A stretch of 64,000 nt of DNA from Alphaproteobacteria bacterium (GCA_020442475.1 JAGRKA010000006.1:1-64000); one strand, 5' to 3'; shown: positions 48,551 to 56,702, counted from the first letter of the stretch. The notes: generated by a model not told the origin, from the letters alone. Numbers and translations are program-made.

Positions 48551-49081
48551 TTAAGCTGCTTTATCTTCAAACCGGGCAATGGCCGTATTCTTAACGACTT
48601 TTTCGGGTTCAAACGTACGGCCATTCATACAGATATAAACACCGGGTGAAAGAGCGGAAAGCTGGCTGAGCGCATAGCCAAGATTAAACCCGGCATCGCT
48701 CAGCACCAACTCTTTGAGCGGAACCATCGCACCGGTTAAAATAACGGTCTTTTTAGAATGCTCCCCAAGCGTACGTTCTAAAAACAGAGCGGTTTCAACC
48801 ATCGTATCCGTACCGTGCGAGATCAAAACCTGCTCCGAATGTGTACGCATCACAGCCTCGGCGATCTTCTGGCGCGTTGCATCGCTCATATCCCCGCTAT
48901 CCATCATGCATACAGTTTCAAAACTGACTTCGGGATAAAGCTGGACCACGTTTTCAAGATAATAAGGCAGAATTGTTTCGCTGGCCGGGCGCATCTTTTG
49001 GAGCGGCGTATTATAGACAGAATCGATCGTTCCGCCTGTGACGATCACATGAATTGGACTCTTATGCTGATCTACCGTCAT
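48551..49081 (-). CDS. Short asparaginase/glutaminase-domain protein
   Basis: A 176-residue protein with only the N-terminal domain of the type I/II asparaginase family. Both catalytic regions are present: VTGGTIDSVYN near residue 14 (catalytic Thr) and LISHGTDTMVETALFLE near 87 (Thr-Asp). The usual C-terminal domain of about 130 residues is absent, and no frameshifted remainder lies downstream, so it appears to be a real single-domain protein rather than a truncation. Enzymatic activity is not certain. It starts 3 bp after pyk stops, so it shares an operon with it. Confidence 0.82.
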   Translation of the reverse strand: MTVDQHKSPIHVIVTGGTIDSVYNTPLQKMRPASETILPYYLENVVQLYPEVSFETVCMMDSGDMSDATRQKIAEAVMRTHSEQVLISHGTDTMVETALFLERTLGEHSKKTVILTGAMVPLKELVLSDAGFNLGYALSQLSALSPGVYICMNGRTFEPEKVVKNTAIARFEDKAA

Positions 49082-49084
49082 AGG

Positions 49085-50518
49085 TTATTCCACCTCTGCA
49101 ACGCGGAGAATATTCGTACTGCCGGGTGTCGCAAAAGGCATACCCGCCGTCATGATAAAGACGTCACCGTTTTGCGCAAGCCCCTGCGCCTTGAGGAAAT
49201 CCCCCGCATGCCGCGCCGGACCTGTGAAATCCTCCGTCGTTTCGGGCGCGTACACCGCACGTACGCCGTAGGACAGATTTAAGCGCCGTGCGACATCCTT
49301 ATCCGGCGTCAGACACAGAATCGGAACCTCCGGCCTCTGGCGGGCAATACGCAAAGCCGTTGAGCCGGACATTGTATAGGTCACGATCGCAACAGCCTCA
49401 ACATCATGAGCCACATAATAAGCCGCCGTGGTAATCGCATCGGATATATTCCCCACCGCATCGGGCCGCGCAGCATCCATAATCTGAATGTATGAATCGT
49501 CCTCTTCCGTTCGGCGGGCAATCTTGTCCATCATTTCAACGGCCTTGTCCGGGTAGCGCCCGCTTGCCGTTTCTGCGGACAACATCACGGCGTCTGCCCC
49601 GTCATAAACGGCTGTCGCCACATCCGAGGCCTCGGCGCGGGTTGGGCGGGCATTTTCAATCATTGATTCAAGCATCTGTGTTGCGACAACAACCGGTTTC
49701 CCGGCCTCACGCACGGCCCTGACAATGCGCTTTTGTACGGAAGGCACATTTTCCGGCGGAATCTCGACGCCGAGATCACCGCGTGCAAGCATCACCCCAT
49801 CCGCCAGCGCGATGATCTCATCAATGCGCTCCAGCGCAGAGGGCTTTTCAAGCTTCACCATCAAAGCTGCGCGCCCCTTGATCAGATTCCGTGCCATCTC
49901 AACATCTTCCGGGGTTTGGACAAAGCTCTGCGCAATCCAGTCCACCCCCATAGCGAGCGCAGCTTCAAGATCTCTCTTATCTTTGTCCGTCAACGCAGGA
50001 ATCGGAATCACGACACCGGGAACGTTCAGCCCCTTGCGATTCGACAGGTGCGATCCGGCCTTGATTTCCGCGTCAACATAATCGCCTGCGACCTCATCAT
50101 GCCCCTTCCCTATAATTCTGGCCCGTACTTTCCCGTCATCAAGAAAGATCAGGCTGCCCTCTTCTAAAACAGTCAGAATTTCAGGATGCGGCAAACAGAT
50201 CCGGGACTCCGTCCCCGGCGCAGGATTGGAATCGAACCGCAAAATTTGCCCGGCGGACAGCGTAATAGAACCGGCCTCAAACTCTCCGATTCGCAGCTTC
50301 GGGCCTTGCATATCCGCGATGATCGGGAAAAGTATGCCTGTCTCTTTCTCCAGTTCCCGAATGATCTTGACCAGTGCCCTGTGATCGTCATGGCTCCCGT
50401 GACTGAAATTAAGCCGGAATACGTTCGCACCTGCCTTAATCAGGGCACCGATTCCCTCACGCGTTCCGCTGGCCGGGCCGAGCGTTGCGACGATTTTTGT
50501 TTTCCGCACCGGGCTCAT
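49085..50518 (-). CDS. pyk: Pyruvate kinase
   Basis: Converts phosphoenolpyruvate and ADP to pyruvate and ATP. KTKIVATLGPAS is at the start, and the active-site signature VKLEKPSALERIDEII (near residue 211) with MLARGDLGVEIP follows. The C-terminal allosteric domain is present (AIVTYTMSGSTALRIARQRP). 477 residues from the ATG at 50518, which has AAAGGA upstream; the ORF is open to 50551. The N-terminal ATG choice agrees with homologues. Confidence 0.96.
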   Translation of the reverse strand: MSPVRKTKIVATLGPASGTREGIGALIKAGANVFRLNFSHGSHDDHRALVKIIRELEKETGILFPIIADMQGPKLRIGEFEAGSITLSAGQILRFDSNPAPGTESRICLPHPEILTVLEEGSLIFLDDGKVRARIIGKGHDEVAGDYVDAEIKAGSHLSNRKGLNVPGVVIPIPALTDKDKRDLEAALAMGVDWIAQSFVQTPEDVEMARNLIKGRAALMVKLEKPSALERIDEIIALADGVMLARGDLGVEIPPENVPSVQKRIVRAVREAGKPVVVATQMLESMIENARPTRAEASDVATAVYDGADAVMLSAETASGRYPDKAVEMMDKIARRTEEDDSYIQIMDAARPDAVGNISDAITTAAYYVAHDVEAVAIVTYTMSGSTALRIARQRPEVPILCLTPDKDVARRLNLSYGVRAVYAPETTEDFTGPARHAGDFLKAQGLAQNGDVFIMTAGMPFATPGSTNILRVAEVE

Positions 50519-50551
50519 TACGATTTTTCCTTTGAAATCCGTTACATACAA

Positions 50552-50894
50552 GCAGAATCATAGCATAGTCGCTCTGGAGAACAAGAGCACAAAAATATGT
50601 GATCTCCCCCTACAAAATAGGTTATAAAATAATAATAAAAGCACTTATTTTATAATATAATTTTAATTTTTATGGGGATAGTCTCCGGGATATTTTCTGT
50701 TTTTTATGCTGAAACATGGCCTTAACATGATGTGTATGAAATATGTAGGACTATATTCGTATTGTTAGAAAACACGACATATAGTATATTCAAAATCGAC
50801 AAGCACAAAGGATAGTGTGTTTCGGCACTTGTCCGCTTCCACCAAATCATCGTCCGTTACGGACATACATTACGGTTTTATAAGGAGTACGCTC
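50552..50894. other. AT-rich intergenic region upstream of nrdA
   Basis: This gap between divergent pyk and nrdA is very AT-rich around 50620-50680 and holds the nrdA promoter region with a pair of NrdR-type boxes at 50772-50818. The ORF of nrdA is open back to 50817 but the ribosome-binding site lies at 50882-50887. I see no RNA gene. Confidence 0.65.
50772..50818. promoter_or_regulatory. Pair of NrdR boxes upstream of nrdA
   Basis: Two 16-bp boxes, ACACGACATATAGTAT at 50772-50787 and GCACAAAGGATAGTGT at 50803-50818, resemble the NrdR consensus ACACWATATATWGTGT and are 31 bp apart start to start, the three-turn spacing of NrdR sites. Each box has several mismatches; the pairing and the target gene make it convincing. 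Confidence 0.7.
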
Positions 50895-52739
50895 ATGTTT
50901 GACGTTGCGCAAATGGAGAAGGGCAATCGTGTCCGCATCGATAGGTCCCGGGATAATAACCTGACGCGGTTTGGAAAAGCTACGCTGACGGACCGCTATC
51001 TATTGCCGGAAGAAGAGCCTCAGGATCTGTTTGCCCGCGTAAGCATGCATTTTGCTGATGACAGCGATCATGCACAGCGTCTTTATGATTATATTTCGAA
51101 TCTGTGGTTCATGCCTTCTACACCGATTCTCTCCAATGGCGGGACAACGCGCGGCCTGCCTATTTCCTGCTTTTTGAATGAAACGGGTGATTCCCTCGAA
51201 AATATCGTCAATTTATGGAACGAGAATGTCTGGCTGGCCTCCCTAGGCGGCGGGATCGGGTCGTACTGGGGGAACGTACGCTCCATCGGTGAAAAGGTCG
51301 GTCGTAACGGCAAGACATCCGGGATCGTACCGTTCATCCGCGTGATGGACTCCCTGACGCTCGCGATCTCCCAAGGCTCTTTGCGCCGGGGAAGCGCTGC
51401 AATTTACCTGCCGATCTGGCACCCTGAAATCGAAGAATTTATTGAGATTCGCAGGCCTACGGGTGGGGATCCGAACCGCAAGGCCCTCAACCTGCATCAC
51501 GGCGTTCTGGTGAATAACGCCTTCATGATGGCCGTCGAAAATAACGAGGAATTCGCGCTAAAATCGCCAAAAGACGGGGCTGTCGTCGATAAGGTTAATG
51601 CCCGCGATCTATGGATCAGATTGCTGACCGCGCGTGTGGAAACCGGCGAACCCTACATTGTTTATATTGATCATGTGAACGATCTTATCCCCGATCACCA
51701 CAAAATGGCCGGTTTGAACGTTAAGATGTCCAATCTGTGCTCCGAGATCACCCTGCCCACGGGTAAGGATCATTTGGGCAACGAGCGAACTGCCGTTTGC
51801 TGCCTATCCTCTCTCAATCTTGAGAAATACGACGAATGGAAAGATCATCCGACCTTCGTAGAGGACGTGATGCGCTTCCTCGACAACGTGCTAAGCGACT
51901 TTATCGCCAAAGCCCCCGATTCGATGAAACGGGCGAAATATGCGGCGATGCGGGAGCGCTCCGTCGGTCTGGGCGTCATGGGCTGGCATTCCTTCCTCCA
52001 GTCTAAAATGATCCCGATGGAGGGTGTGATGGCAAAAGTCTGGAATCGTAAGATTTTCCAACATATCCGCCGTCAGGCCGACGAAGCCTCTCTCAAACTG
52101 GCAAAAGAACGGGGCGCATGCCCGGATGCCGCCGATTACGGGATCATGGAGCGTTTTTCAAACAAAATGGCCATCGCGCCTACCGCTTCTATTTCCATCA
52201 TCTGCGGCGGCGCGTCTCCGGGCGTAGAACCCGCGGCTGCAAACGCCTATACGCATAAGACACTCTCCGGCTCTTTCCCGGTCCGCAACAAATATCTTGA
52301 GGCGCTGCTGGAAGAAAAAGGTATCAATAACGAAGACACCTGGTCGTCCATCTTTACGAATGAAGGCTCTGTTCAGCATCTGGATGAGCTTTCAGACGAG
52401 GAAAAAGACGTATTTAAAACGGCCTTTGAAATCGACCAACGCTGGATCGTCGAACATGCCGCAGACCGCACGCCTTTCGTCTGTCAGGCACAAAGCGTCA
52501 ATGTCTTCCTTCCGGCTAACGTCCATAAGGCGGATCTGCACCGCATTCACTGGGAAGCCTGGAAGAAGGGCGTTAAGAGCCTGTATTACTGCCGCTCCAA
52601 ATCCATTCAGCGGGCGGAAAGCCATGCCTCCTGGAAACGGACACAGGCCGATGACACCCGTAAAAAGGAAGAAGAGGCACAAAAACAGGGCAGCCTGAGT
52701 GAAACCGGCCAATATGAGGAATGTCTGGCCTGCCAATAG
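50895..52739 (+). CDS. nrdA: Class I ribonucleotide reductase, large subunit lacking the ATP-cone
   Basis: Reduces ribonucleoside diphosphates to deoxyribonucleotides together with NrdB. The chain begins almost directly with the catalytic barrel (RFGKATLTDRYLLPEEE) and has 614 residues, about 150 fewer than E. coli NrdA, because the N-terminal ATP-cone activity-control domain is missing. Catalytic cysteine contexts are LPISCFLNETGDS near residue 94 and NLCSEITLPT near 278, and the C-terminal redox pair is ECLACQ. The ATG at 50895 has AAGGAG 8 bases upstream. NrdR boxes precede it; msrB follows. Confidence 0.92.
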   Translation: MFDVAQMEKGNRVRIDRSRDNNLTRFGKATLTDRYLLPEEEPQDLFARVSMHFADDSDHAQRLYDYISNLWFMPSTPILSNGGTTRGLPISCFLNETGDSLENIVNLWNENVWLASLGGGIGSYWGNVRSIGEKVGRNGKTSGIVPFIRVMDSLTLAISQGSLRRGSAAIYLPIWHPEIEEFIEIRRPTGGDPNRKALNLHHGVLVNNAFMMAVENNEEFALKSPKDGAVVDKVNARDLWIRLLTARVETGEPYIVYIDHVNDLIPDHHKMAGLNVKMSNLCSEITLPTGKDHLGNERTAVCCLSSLNLEKYDEWKDHPTFVEDVMRFLDNVLSDFIAKAPDSMKRAKYAAMRERSVGLGVMGWHSFLQSKMIPMEGVMAKVWNRKIFQHIRRQADEASLKLAKERGACPDAADYGIMERFSNKMAIAPTASISIICGGASPGVEPAAANAYTHKTLSGSFPVRNKYLEALLEEKGINNEDTWSSIFTNEGSVQHLDELSDEEKDVFKTAFEIDQRWIVEHAADRTPFVCQAQSVNVFLPANVHKADLHRIHWEAWKKGVKSLYYCRSKSIQRAESHASWKRTQADDTRKKEEEAQKQGSLSETGQYEECLACQ

Positions 52740-52806
52740 AATTTTCTTGGCGGCTAACCCTCTCTTAAAAGCCCTGTATTTTCCTTTTCTGCCGCCTTTC
52801 CTCAAA

Positions 52807-52834
52807 CGTCATCTCAGCGAAAGCCGGGATGACG
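52807..52834. repeat. Short palindromic repeat (CGTCAT...ATGACG family)
   Basis: A 28-bp hairpin, CGTCATC...GATGACG, with a GAAA tetraloop and one mismatch in the inner stem. It is a solo half-size relative of the palindrome in ileS and lies 68 bp after the nrdA stop, where it could stabilise the 3' end of the transcript. Confidence 0.7.
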
Positions 52835-52946
52835 CTTTTGGTAAGCGTTTTAAGATAAAGGAAAAATGAGAATTTGTAACCTCGACCGGACCGGATACGA
52901 ATATGCTTTCATGATGTGAACAAGCCCGGAGAGAGGTCTTTACGTA

Positions 52947-53456
52947 ATGAAAAATCTGGCCATCATTTTTATTTTAGTTTTTAGCATAATATTTGGCATT
53001 ACTTACAATTCCAACGCCGGAGACGATACGATGAAGAAAGAACCTGTGAAACAACTCACAACTCTCCAAGAATACGTCACGCAGCATGATGGCACGGAAC
53101 CGGCCTTTGACAATGAATATTGGGATAATAAAGAGCCCGGTATCTATGTTGATGTTGCCTCAGGCGAACCGCTTTTTTCCTCTATTGATAAATATGATTC
53201 GGGGACAGGCTGGCCCAGCTTCACGAAACCGATCGATCAGGATGTTCTCCAAAGCAAAGCTGATTACAAAGTGCTGATCCCGCGTACGGAGGTTCGCTCA
53301 TCCAAAGCCGACTCCCATCTTGGCCATGTCTTTGATGACGGCCCCCAAGACAAGGGCGGGAAACGTTACTGCATTAATTCCGCTGCTTTACGCTTCATCC
53401 ATAAAGATGATCTGGAAAAAGAAGGCTATGGTGAATATCTCGCACTTTTTGAATAA
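52947..53456 (+). CDS. msrB: Peptide methionine sulfoxide reductase B, secreted
   Basis: Reduces methionine-R-sulfoxide in proteins. The first 25 residues ([22 protein letters not shown]) form a signal peptide or anchor, so it probably works in the periplasm. MsrB motifs are [11 protein letters not shown] near residue 90, [19 protein letters not shown] near 116 and the catalytic Cys in [12 protein letters not shown] near 143. The zinc-binding CxxC pairs of many MsrBs are absent. GGAGAGAGG lies upstream of the ATG. Its position between nrdA and nrdB is unusual. Confidence 0.93.
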   Translation: MKNLAIIFILVFSIIFGITYNSNAGDDTMKKEPVKQLTTLQEYVTQHDGTEPAFDNEYWDNKEPGIYVDVASGEPLFSSIDKYDSGTGWPSFTKPIDQDVLQSKADYKVLIPRTEVRSSKADSHLGHVFDDGPQDKGGKRYCINSAALRFIHKDDLEKEGYGEYLALFE

Positions 53457-53469
53457 ACTCCCTTGAAAA

Positions 53470-53517
53470 ACACAATATATAGTGTAATTTAACCATCAAG
53501 AGCGCAATATATGCTCT
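53470..53517. promoter_or_regulatory. Pair of NrdR boxes upstream of nrdB
   Basis: ACACAATATATAGTGT at 53470-53485 matches the NrdR consensus without a mismatch; GCGCAATATATGCTCT at 53502-53517 is a weaker second box 32 bp further on. The pair lies between msrB and nrdB, so nrdB has its own NrdR-controlled promoter. Confidence 0.85.
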
Positions 53518-53635
53518 CCCTCCTGTTTTCTCAGGTTGCCATATCCTCGTGAGCCCTATATCCAAAAAAGACTCGGATTTTGTGTCTCACGCACTACACT
53601 GAACGTCATACGAATCGGAAAAGGAGTAAAACGCT

Positions 53636-54721
53636 ATGTCTCAATATGAAGTTCTGGACGATGTCACCAATTCGAACTCACCGCTTTTGCAGGAGCGCCA
53701 TGTCTATAAGCCGTTCCTGTATCCATGGTGTTATGAGGCATGGCTGACGCAGCAGCGTCTGCACTGGCTGCCGGAAGAGGTTCCGATGGCCGAGGATGTC
53801 CGCGACTGGAAAAAGACGCTGACCCCGGCGGAACGGAACCTTCTGATGCAGATTTTCCGCTTTTTCACGCAAGCCGACGTAGAGGTGAATAACTGCTATA
53901 TGCGCCATTACTCCCGCGTATTTGGCCCTGTCGAGGTCCAGATGATGCTGGCAGCCTTCTCCAACATCGAAACGGTCCATGTCGCCGCCTATTCGCACCT
54001 TTTGGATACGCTCGGCATTCCGGAAGTCGAATATCAGGCCTTCATGAAATACAAGGAAATGAAGGACAAATACGACTACATGCAAACGGCGAACATGTCC
54101 TCACGCAAGGATATCGCGAAAACGATCGCGCTCTTCTCAGGCTTCACCGAAGGCTTGCAACTCTTCGCCTCCTTCGCAATCCTGATGAACTTCCCACGCT
54201 TCAATAAAATGAAGGGGATGGGGCAGATCATTTCATGGTCCGTACGTGACGAAACGCTGCACTGCCTGTCCATGATCAAGCTTTTCAACGCCTTTATCGC
54301 TGAAAACCCCGATATCTGGGATGATGAAATCAAGCAGGAAATCACAGATAGCTGCCGCCAGATCGTCAGCTACGAAGACGCCTTCATTGATCTGGCCTTT
54401 GAAATGGGCGGCGTTGAAGGACTGACAGCAAAAGAAGTAAAGGACTACATCCGCTATATTGGTGACCGCCGCCTGCAACAGCTTACACTTGAGCCGATCT
54501 TCGGGATTGAGAAGAACCCGCTGCCATGGATGGATGAGATGCTGAACGGTGCGGAGCACACGAACTTCTTTGAAAACCGCGCGACCGAATACTCCAGAGC
54601 CTCAACGCAAGGGTCATGGGAAGACGTGTTCGAAAGCGATATCTTCGCCGGGGAATACGGCAAGAAAATCGGCGGCACACAAGATGATGGTGTGAAGGAA
54701 ACAGAAAGCGCAGCAGCCTGA
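53636..54721 (+). CDS. nrdB: Class I ribonucleotide reductase, small (radical) subunit
   Basis: A 361-residue ferritin-like protein that holds the di-metal centre and generates the radical for NrdA. The metal ligands align: Asp in TQADVEV, ExxH in NIETVHVAAYSH, later DETLHCLSM. The radical tyrosine follows four residues after the His (ETVHVAAY), as in class Ia; it is not replaced by Phe or Leu. No ATP-cone is fused at either end. AAGGAG precedes the ATG. Two NrdR boxes lie in the upstream gap and tandem terminators follow. Confidence 0.94.
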   Translation: MSQYEVLDDVTNSNSPLLQERHVYKPFLYPWCYEAWLTQQRLHWLPEEVPMAEDVRDWKKTLTPAERNLLMQIFRFFTQADVEVNNCYMRHYSRVFGPVEVQMMLAAFSNIETVHVAAYSHLLDTLGIPEVEYQAFMKYKEMKDKYDYMQTANMSSRKDIAKTIALFSGFTEGLQLFASFAILMNFPRFNKMKGMGQIISWSVRDETLHCLSMIKLFNAFIAENPDIWDDEIKQEITDSCRQIVSYEDAFIDLAFEMGGVEGLTAKEVKDYIRYIGDRRLQQLTLEPIFGIEKNPLPWMDEMLNGAEHTNFFENRATEYSRASTQGSWEDVFESDIFAGEYGKKIGGTQDDGVKETESAAA

Positions 54722-54806
54722 TCTATTTCCTGCCTTAGAAATTCAGGCGTTTTTAAGCCGGCCGAGCGCACTCCTTTTATAAAGGACTGACCGGCCGGTT
54801 TTCTTT
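54717..54806 (+). terminator. Tandem terminators after nrdB
   Basis: GCCTGA (overlapping the stop, 54717-54722) pairs with TCAGGC and is followed by GTTTTT at 54749-54754. A second hairpin, CCGGCC at 54758 paired with GGCCGG at 54793 with an inner AGTCCTTT/AAAGGACT-type stem, is followed by TTTTCTTTT. Both fit intrinsic termination. Confidence 0.75.
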
Positions 54807-54908
54807 TGAAAGTGAGACAAGCAACCAACTGGGAAATTATAGCCTAACCTGTGATTTTCGATCGCGTTGATTTACAGTTCTTTGATCTCTGGCAATCATG
54901 GATTCCCT

Positions 54909-55012
54909 CGTCATTGCGAGGAGGCGCGTTAGCACCGACGCGGCAATCCATCTTTAAATCGTAAAGTCCTATAGCTGGATCGCCACGCTCCCGCTGGTCG
55001 CTCGCGATGACG
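54909..55012. repeat. 104-bp palindromic dispersed repeat (CGTCATTGCGAG...CTCGCGATGACG)
   Basis: The ends are inverted copies, CGTCATTGCGAG and CTCGCGATGACG, with inner arms GGCAATCCA and TGGATCGCC also inverted. Repeats with these ends are common in many bacterial genomes. It appears to have landed inside the 102-bp repeat element, since copy 1 of that element lacks it. Confidence 0.8.
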
Positions 55013-55025
55013 ATTTTTTGTAAAC

Positions 55026-55127
55026 AATGATTGTGCCTCCCCCGCGAAAGCGGGGGCCTTAAGTATGTGATTTCAAAAGATCCCCGCTTACGCGGGGAAA
55101 GCAAAAAATTGTAAATTTTGAATCAAT
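55026..55127 (-). repeat. 102-bp double-hairpin dispersed repeat, copy 2
   Basis: Reverse complement of 38995-39096 with three mismatches (two adjacent, one single). Both hairpins are perfectly conserved. It ends about 30 bp from the stop of ilvA, so its hairpins may also act on ilvA transcripts. Confidence 0.92.
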
Positions 55128-55155
55128 TTATTTTAGGCAGGCTATAGAATATAAC

Positions 55156-56367
55156 CTAAACCTTAGCCGTTGCTGTGACCTTGAAGCCTGATTCCCGGAG
55201 GGTTTTAACGATTTCACTGACATGGTTTTTATCGCGGGCCTCGATAACAACATCCAGCTCAGCACGTTTGAGAGATACGCTTTGCATCATACGCTGATGG
55301 ATGACCTCGATCACGTTTGCGCCTGCTTCCCCGATAATCCGCGAAATATCGGAAAGCTGGCCCGGCGTATCGTCGATCTCAAAGCGCAGGCGCGTAATCC
55401 GCCCGTCCCGGACAAGACCGCGCAGGATCAAGGTAGAGAGCAGACGCGAATCGATATTCCCGCCGCATACGACCAACCCGACTTTCTTACCCTTAAAGCG
55501 CTTCAAATTCTTTTTGATCACCGCTAGCCCGGCCCCGGCAGCCCCTTCGGCCACAAGTTTTTCATCGCTGAGCAGATCGAAAATTGCGCTTTCAATCTCG
55601 GATTCATCGGCGGTGTATATATGATCCACCAGACGGTCAATAACCTCCAGATTACGGGGTGCAGGCGCCTTGACGGCAATCCCTTCCGCGAGCGTTGCAC
55701 CCCCTTCCGGACAATCCCGACCTTCATTGCGAGCACTTACAGCATCATAAAGCGCAGCCTGGGCCCCGATGACCTCAATCTCAGGCTTCACGCCCTTAAC
55801 GGCCGTGGCTACACCTGCGATCAGCCCGCCGCCGCCGATCGGTACGACGATAACGTCCAGACCCGGCTGCTGCTCCAGCATCTCCAACCCCAGCGTACCC
55901 TGCCCGGCGATGACTGCCTCATCGTCAAAGGGATGGATAAAGGTTAGCCCCTTTTCCTTGGCCAGCCGCAACGTTTCCCCCACGGATTCATCGAATTGCT
56001 TTCCGTGCAACACGACTTTCGCGCCAAAATCTTCCGTTTTCTGGATTTTGTTAAAGGGTGTGCCATTAGGCATCACGATCGTTGCGGGAATGCCTAGACG
56101 CTGCGCATGAAAAGCGACCCCTTGCGCATGGTTCCCAGCGCTGCAGGCTATTACACCCCGTTTACGCTGCTCTTCATTCAGCGTCAAAAGCTTGTTCAGT
56201 GCGCCGCGTGCCTTGAAAGCATTTGTGTGCTGCAAATTTTCCAGCTTGAAATACAGGTCGATCCCCAAATGCACGGACAGGCGTGCCGCCTTGACGGTCG
56301 GCGTACGGATAATGGACTCTTTAATGGCTTCATGCGCCTTTTGTACGTCTTCAAAACTTACGGACAT
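55156..56367 (-). CDS. ilvA: Threonine ammonia-lyase with ACT domain
   Basis: Pyridoxal-phosphate enzyme that deaminates threonine to 2-oxobutanoate, the first step toward isoleucine. The PLP lysine lies in NAFKARGALNKL near residue 51; the phosphate-binding loop is GGGGLIAGVATA near 182. A C-terminal ACT domain (RLRFEIDDTPGQLSDISRII near residue 330) follows. At 403 residues it is the shorter form with one ACT domain, not the two-domain E. coli IlvA. Start at 56367. Confidence 0.93.
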   Translation of the reverse strand: MSVSFEDVQKAHEAIKESIIRTPTVKAARLSVHLGIDLYFKLENLQHTNAFKARGALNKLLTLNEEQRKRGVIACSAGNHAQGVAFHAQRLGIPATIVMPNGTPFNKIQKTEDFGAKVVLHGKQFDESVGETLRLAKEKGLTFIHPFDDEAVIAGQGTLGLEMLEQQPGLDVIVVPIGGGGLIAGVATAVKGVKPEIEVIGAQAALYDAVSARNEGRDCPEGGATLAEGIAVKAPAPRNLEVIDRLVDHIYTADESEIESAIFDLLSDEKLVAEGAAGAGLAVIKKNLKRFKGKKVGLVVCGGNIDSRLLSTLILRGLVRDGRITRLRFEIDDTPGQLSDISRIIGEAGANVIEVIHQRMMQSVSLKRAELDVVIEARDKNHVSEIVKTLRESGFKVTATAKV

Positions 56368-56702
56368 TTTTAAGCTCTCTTTCAGGCCAGCAAGCCCGAC
56401 ACCATAGGCTCTTTGTTCTGCAAAAGCAATCGGAGTAAAAAATTCTTAGATATTAAACGCCGCGAATCTGTGTTACGATTAGGACGTAGACACGCCAGAG
56501 CAAGGATTCTCCTTGAGATCAGACCGAAGAACAACGCGATATGACAGCCCGCCCGGCCTACACGCCGCAAGAGGTTTTGCCCGACGGCTCTCCCCTTTAA
56601 ACCGCCTCGTACCTTCCGTATTTTTTCATTTTTCCAACCCGCCCGCCGCAACATCCGTTTGCGGCGTTTTTGTTTCTCCACCCCTCATGAAAGGAGCCTC
56701 CC
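56368..56702. other. Divergent intergenic region between ilvA and phoH
   Basis: The gap holds the promoters of both genes, a short hairpin CAAGGA-TTC-TCCTTG near 56498, a possible 19-codon ORF (56541-56600, no good ribosome-binding site) and a perfect intrinsic terminator at 56644-56675 just before phoH. The presence of a terminator suggests a short leader or small RNA; I cannot identify its family. Confidence 0.5.
56644..56675 (+). terminator. Intrinsic terminator in the phoH leader
   Basis: CGCCGCAA pairs perfectly with TTGCGGCG (7-nt loop), followed by TTTTTGTTT. It lies only 27 bp before the phoH start codon on the same strand, so it either ends a small upstream RNA or attenuates phoH. 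Confidence 0.75.

Larger units (their letters stand above)
54838..55146. repeat. MITE-like composite with TATAGCCT/AGGCTATA ends
   Basis: The 309-bp segment is bounded by TATAGCCT (54838-54845) and its inverted copy AGGCTATA (55139-55146). It contains, in order, a 104-bp palindromic repeat (54909-55012) and copy 2 of the 102-bp repeat (55026-55127, inverted relative to copy 1). The end TATAGCCTAACC also occurs, as GGTTAGGCTATA, next to copy 1. No ORF is present; this explains the whole 434-bp gap beyond the nrdB terminators. Confidence 0.65.

Noticed and set aside
56460-56675. 6S RNA before phoH
   Set aside because: A terminator and some hairpins are present, but I could not form the long bubble-containing hairpin of 6S RNA, so I report only a leader or unknown RNA.
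56382-56681. 99-residue basic open frame on the minus strand upstream of ilvA
   Set aside because: It covers the phoH-leader terminator and an Arg-rich low-complexity translation; no ribosome-binding site or family resemblance.
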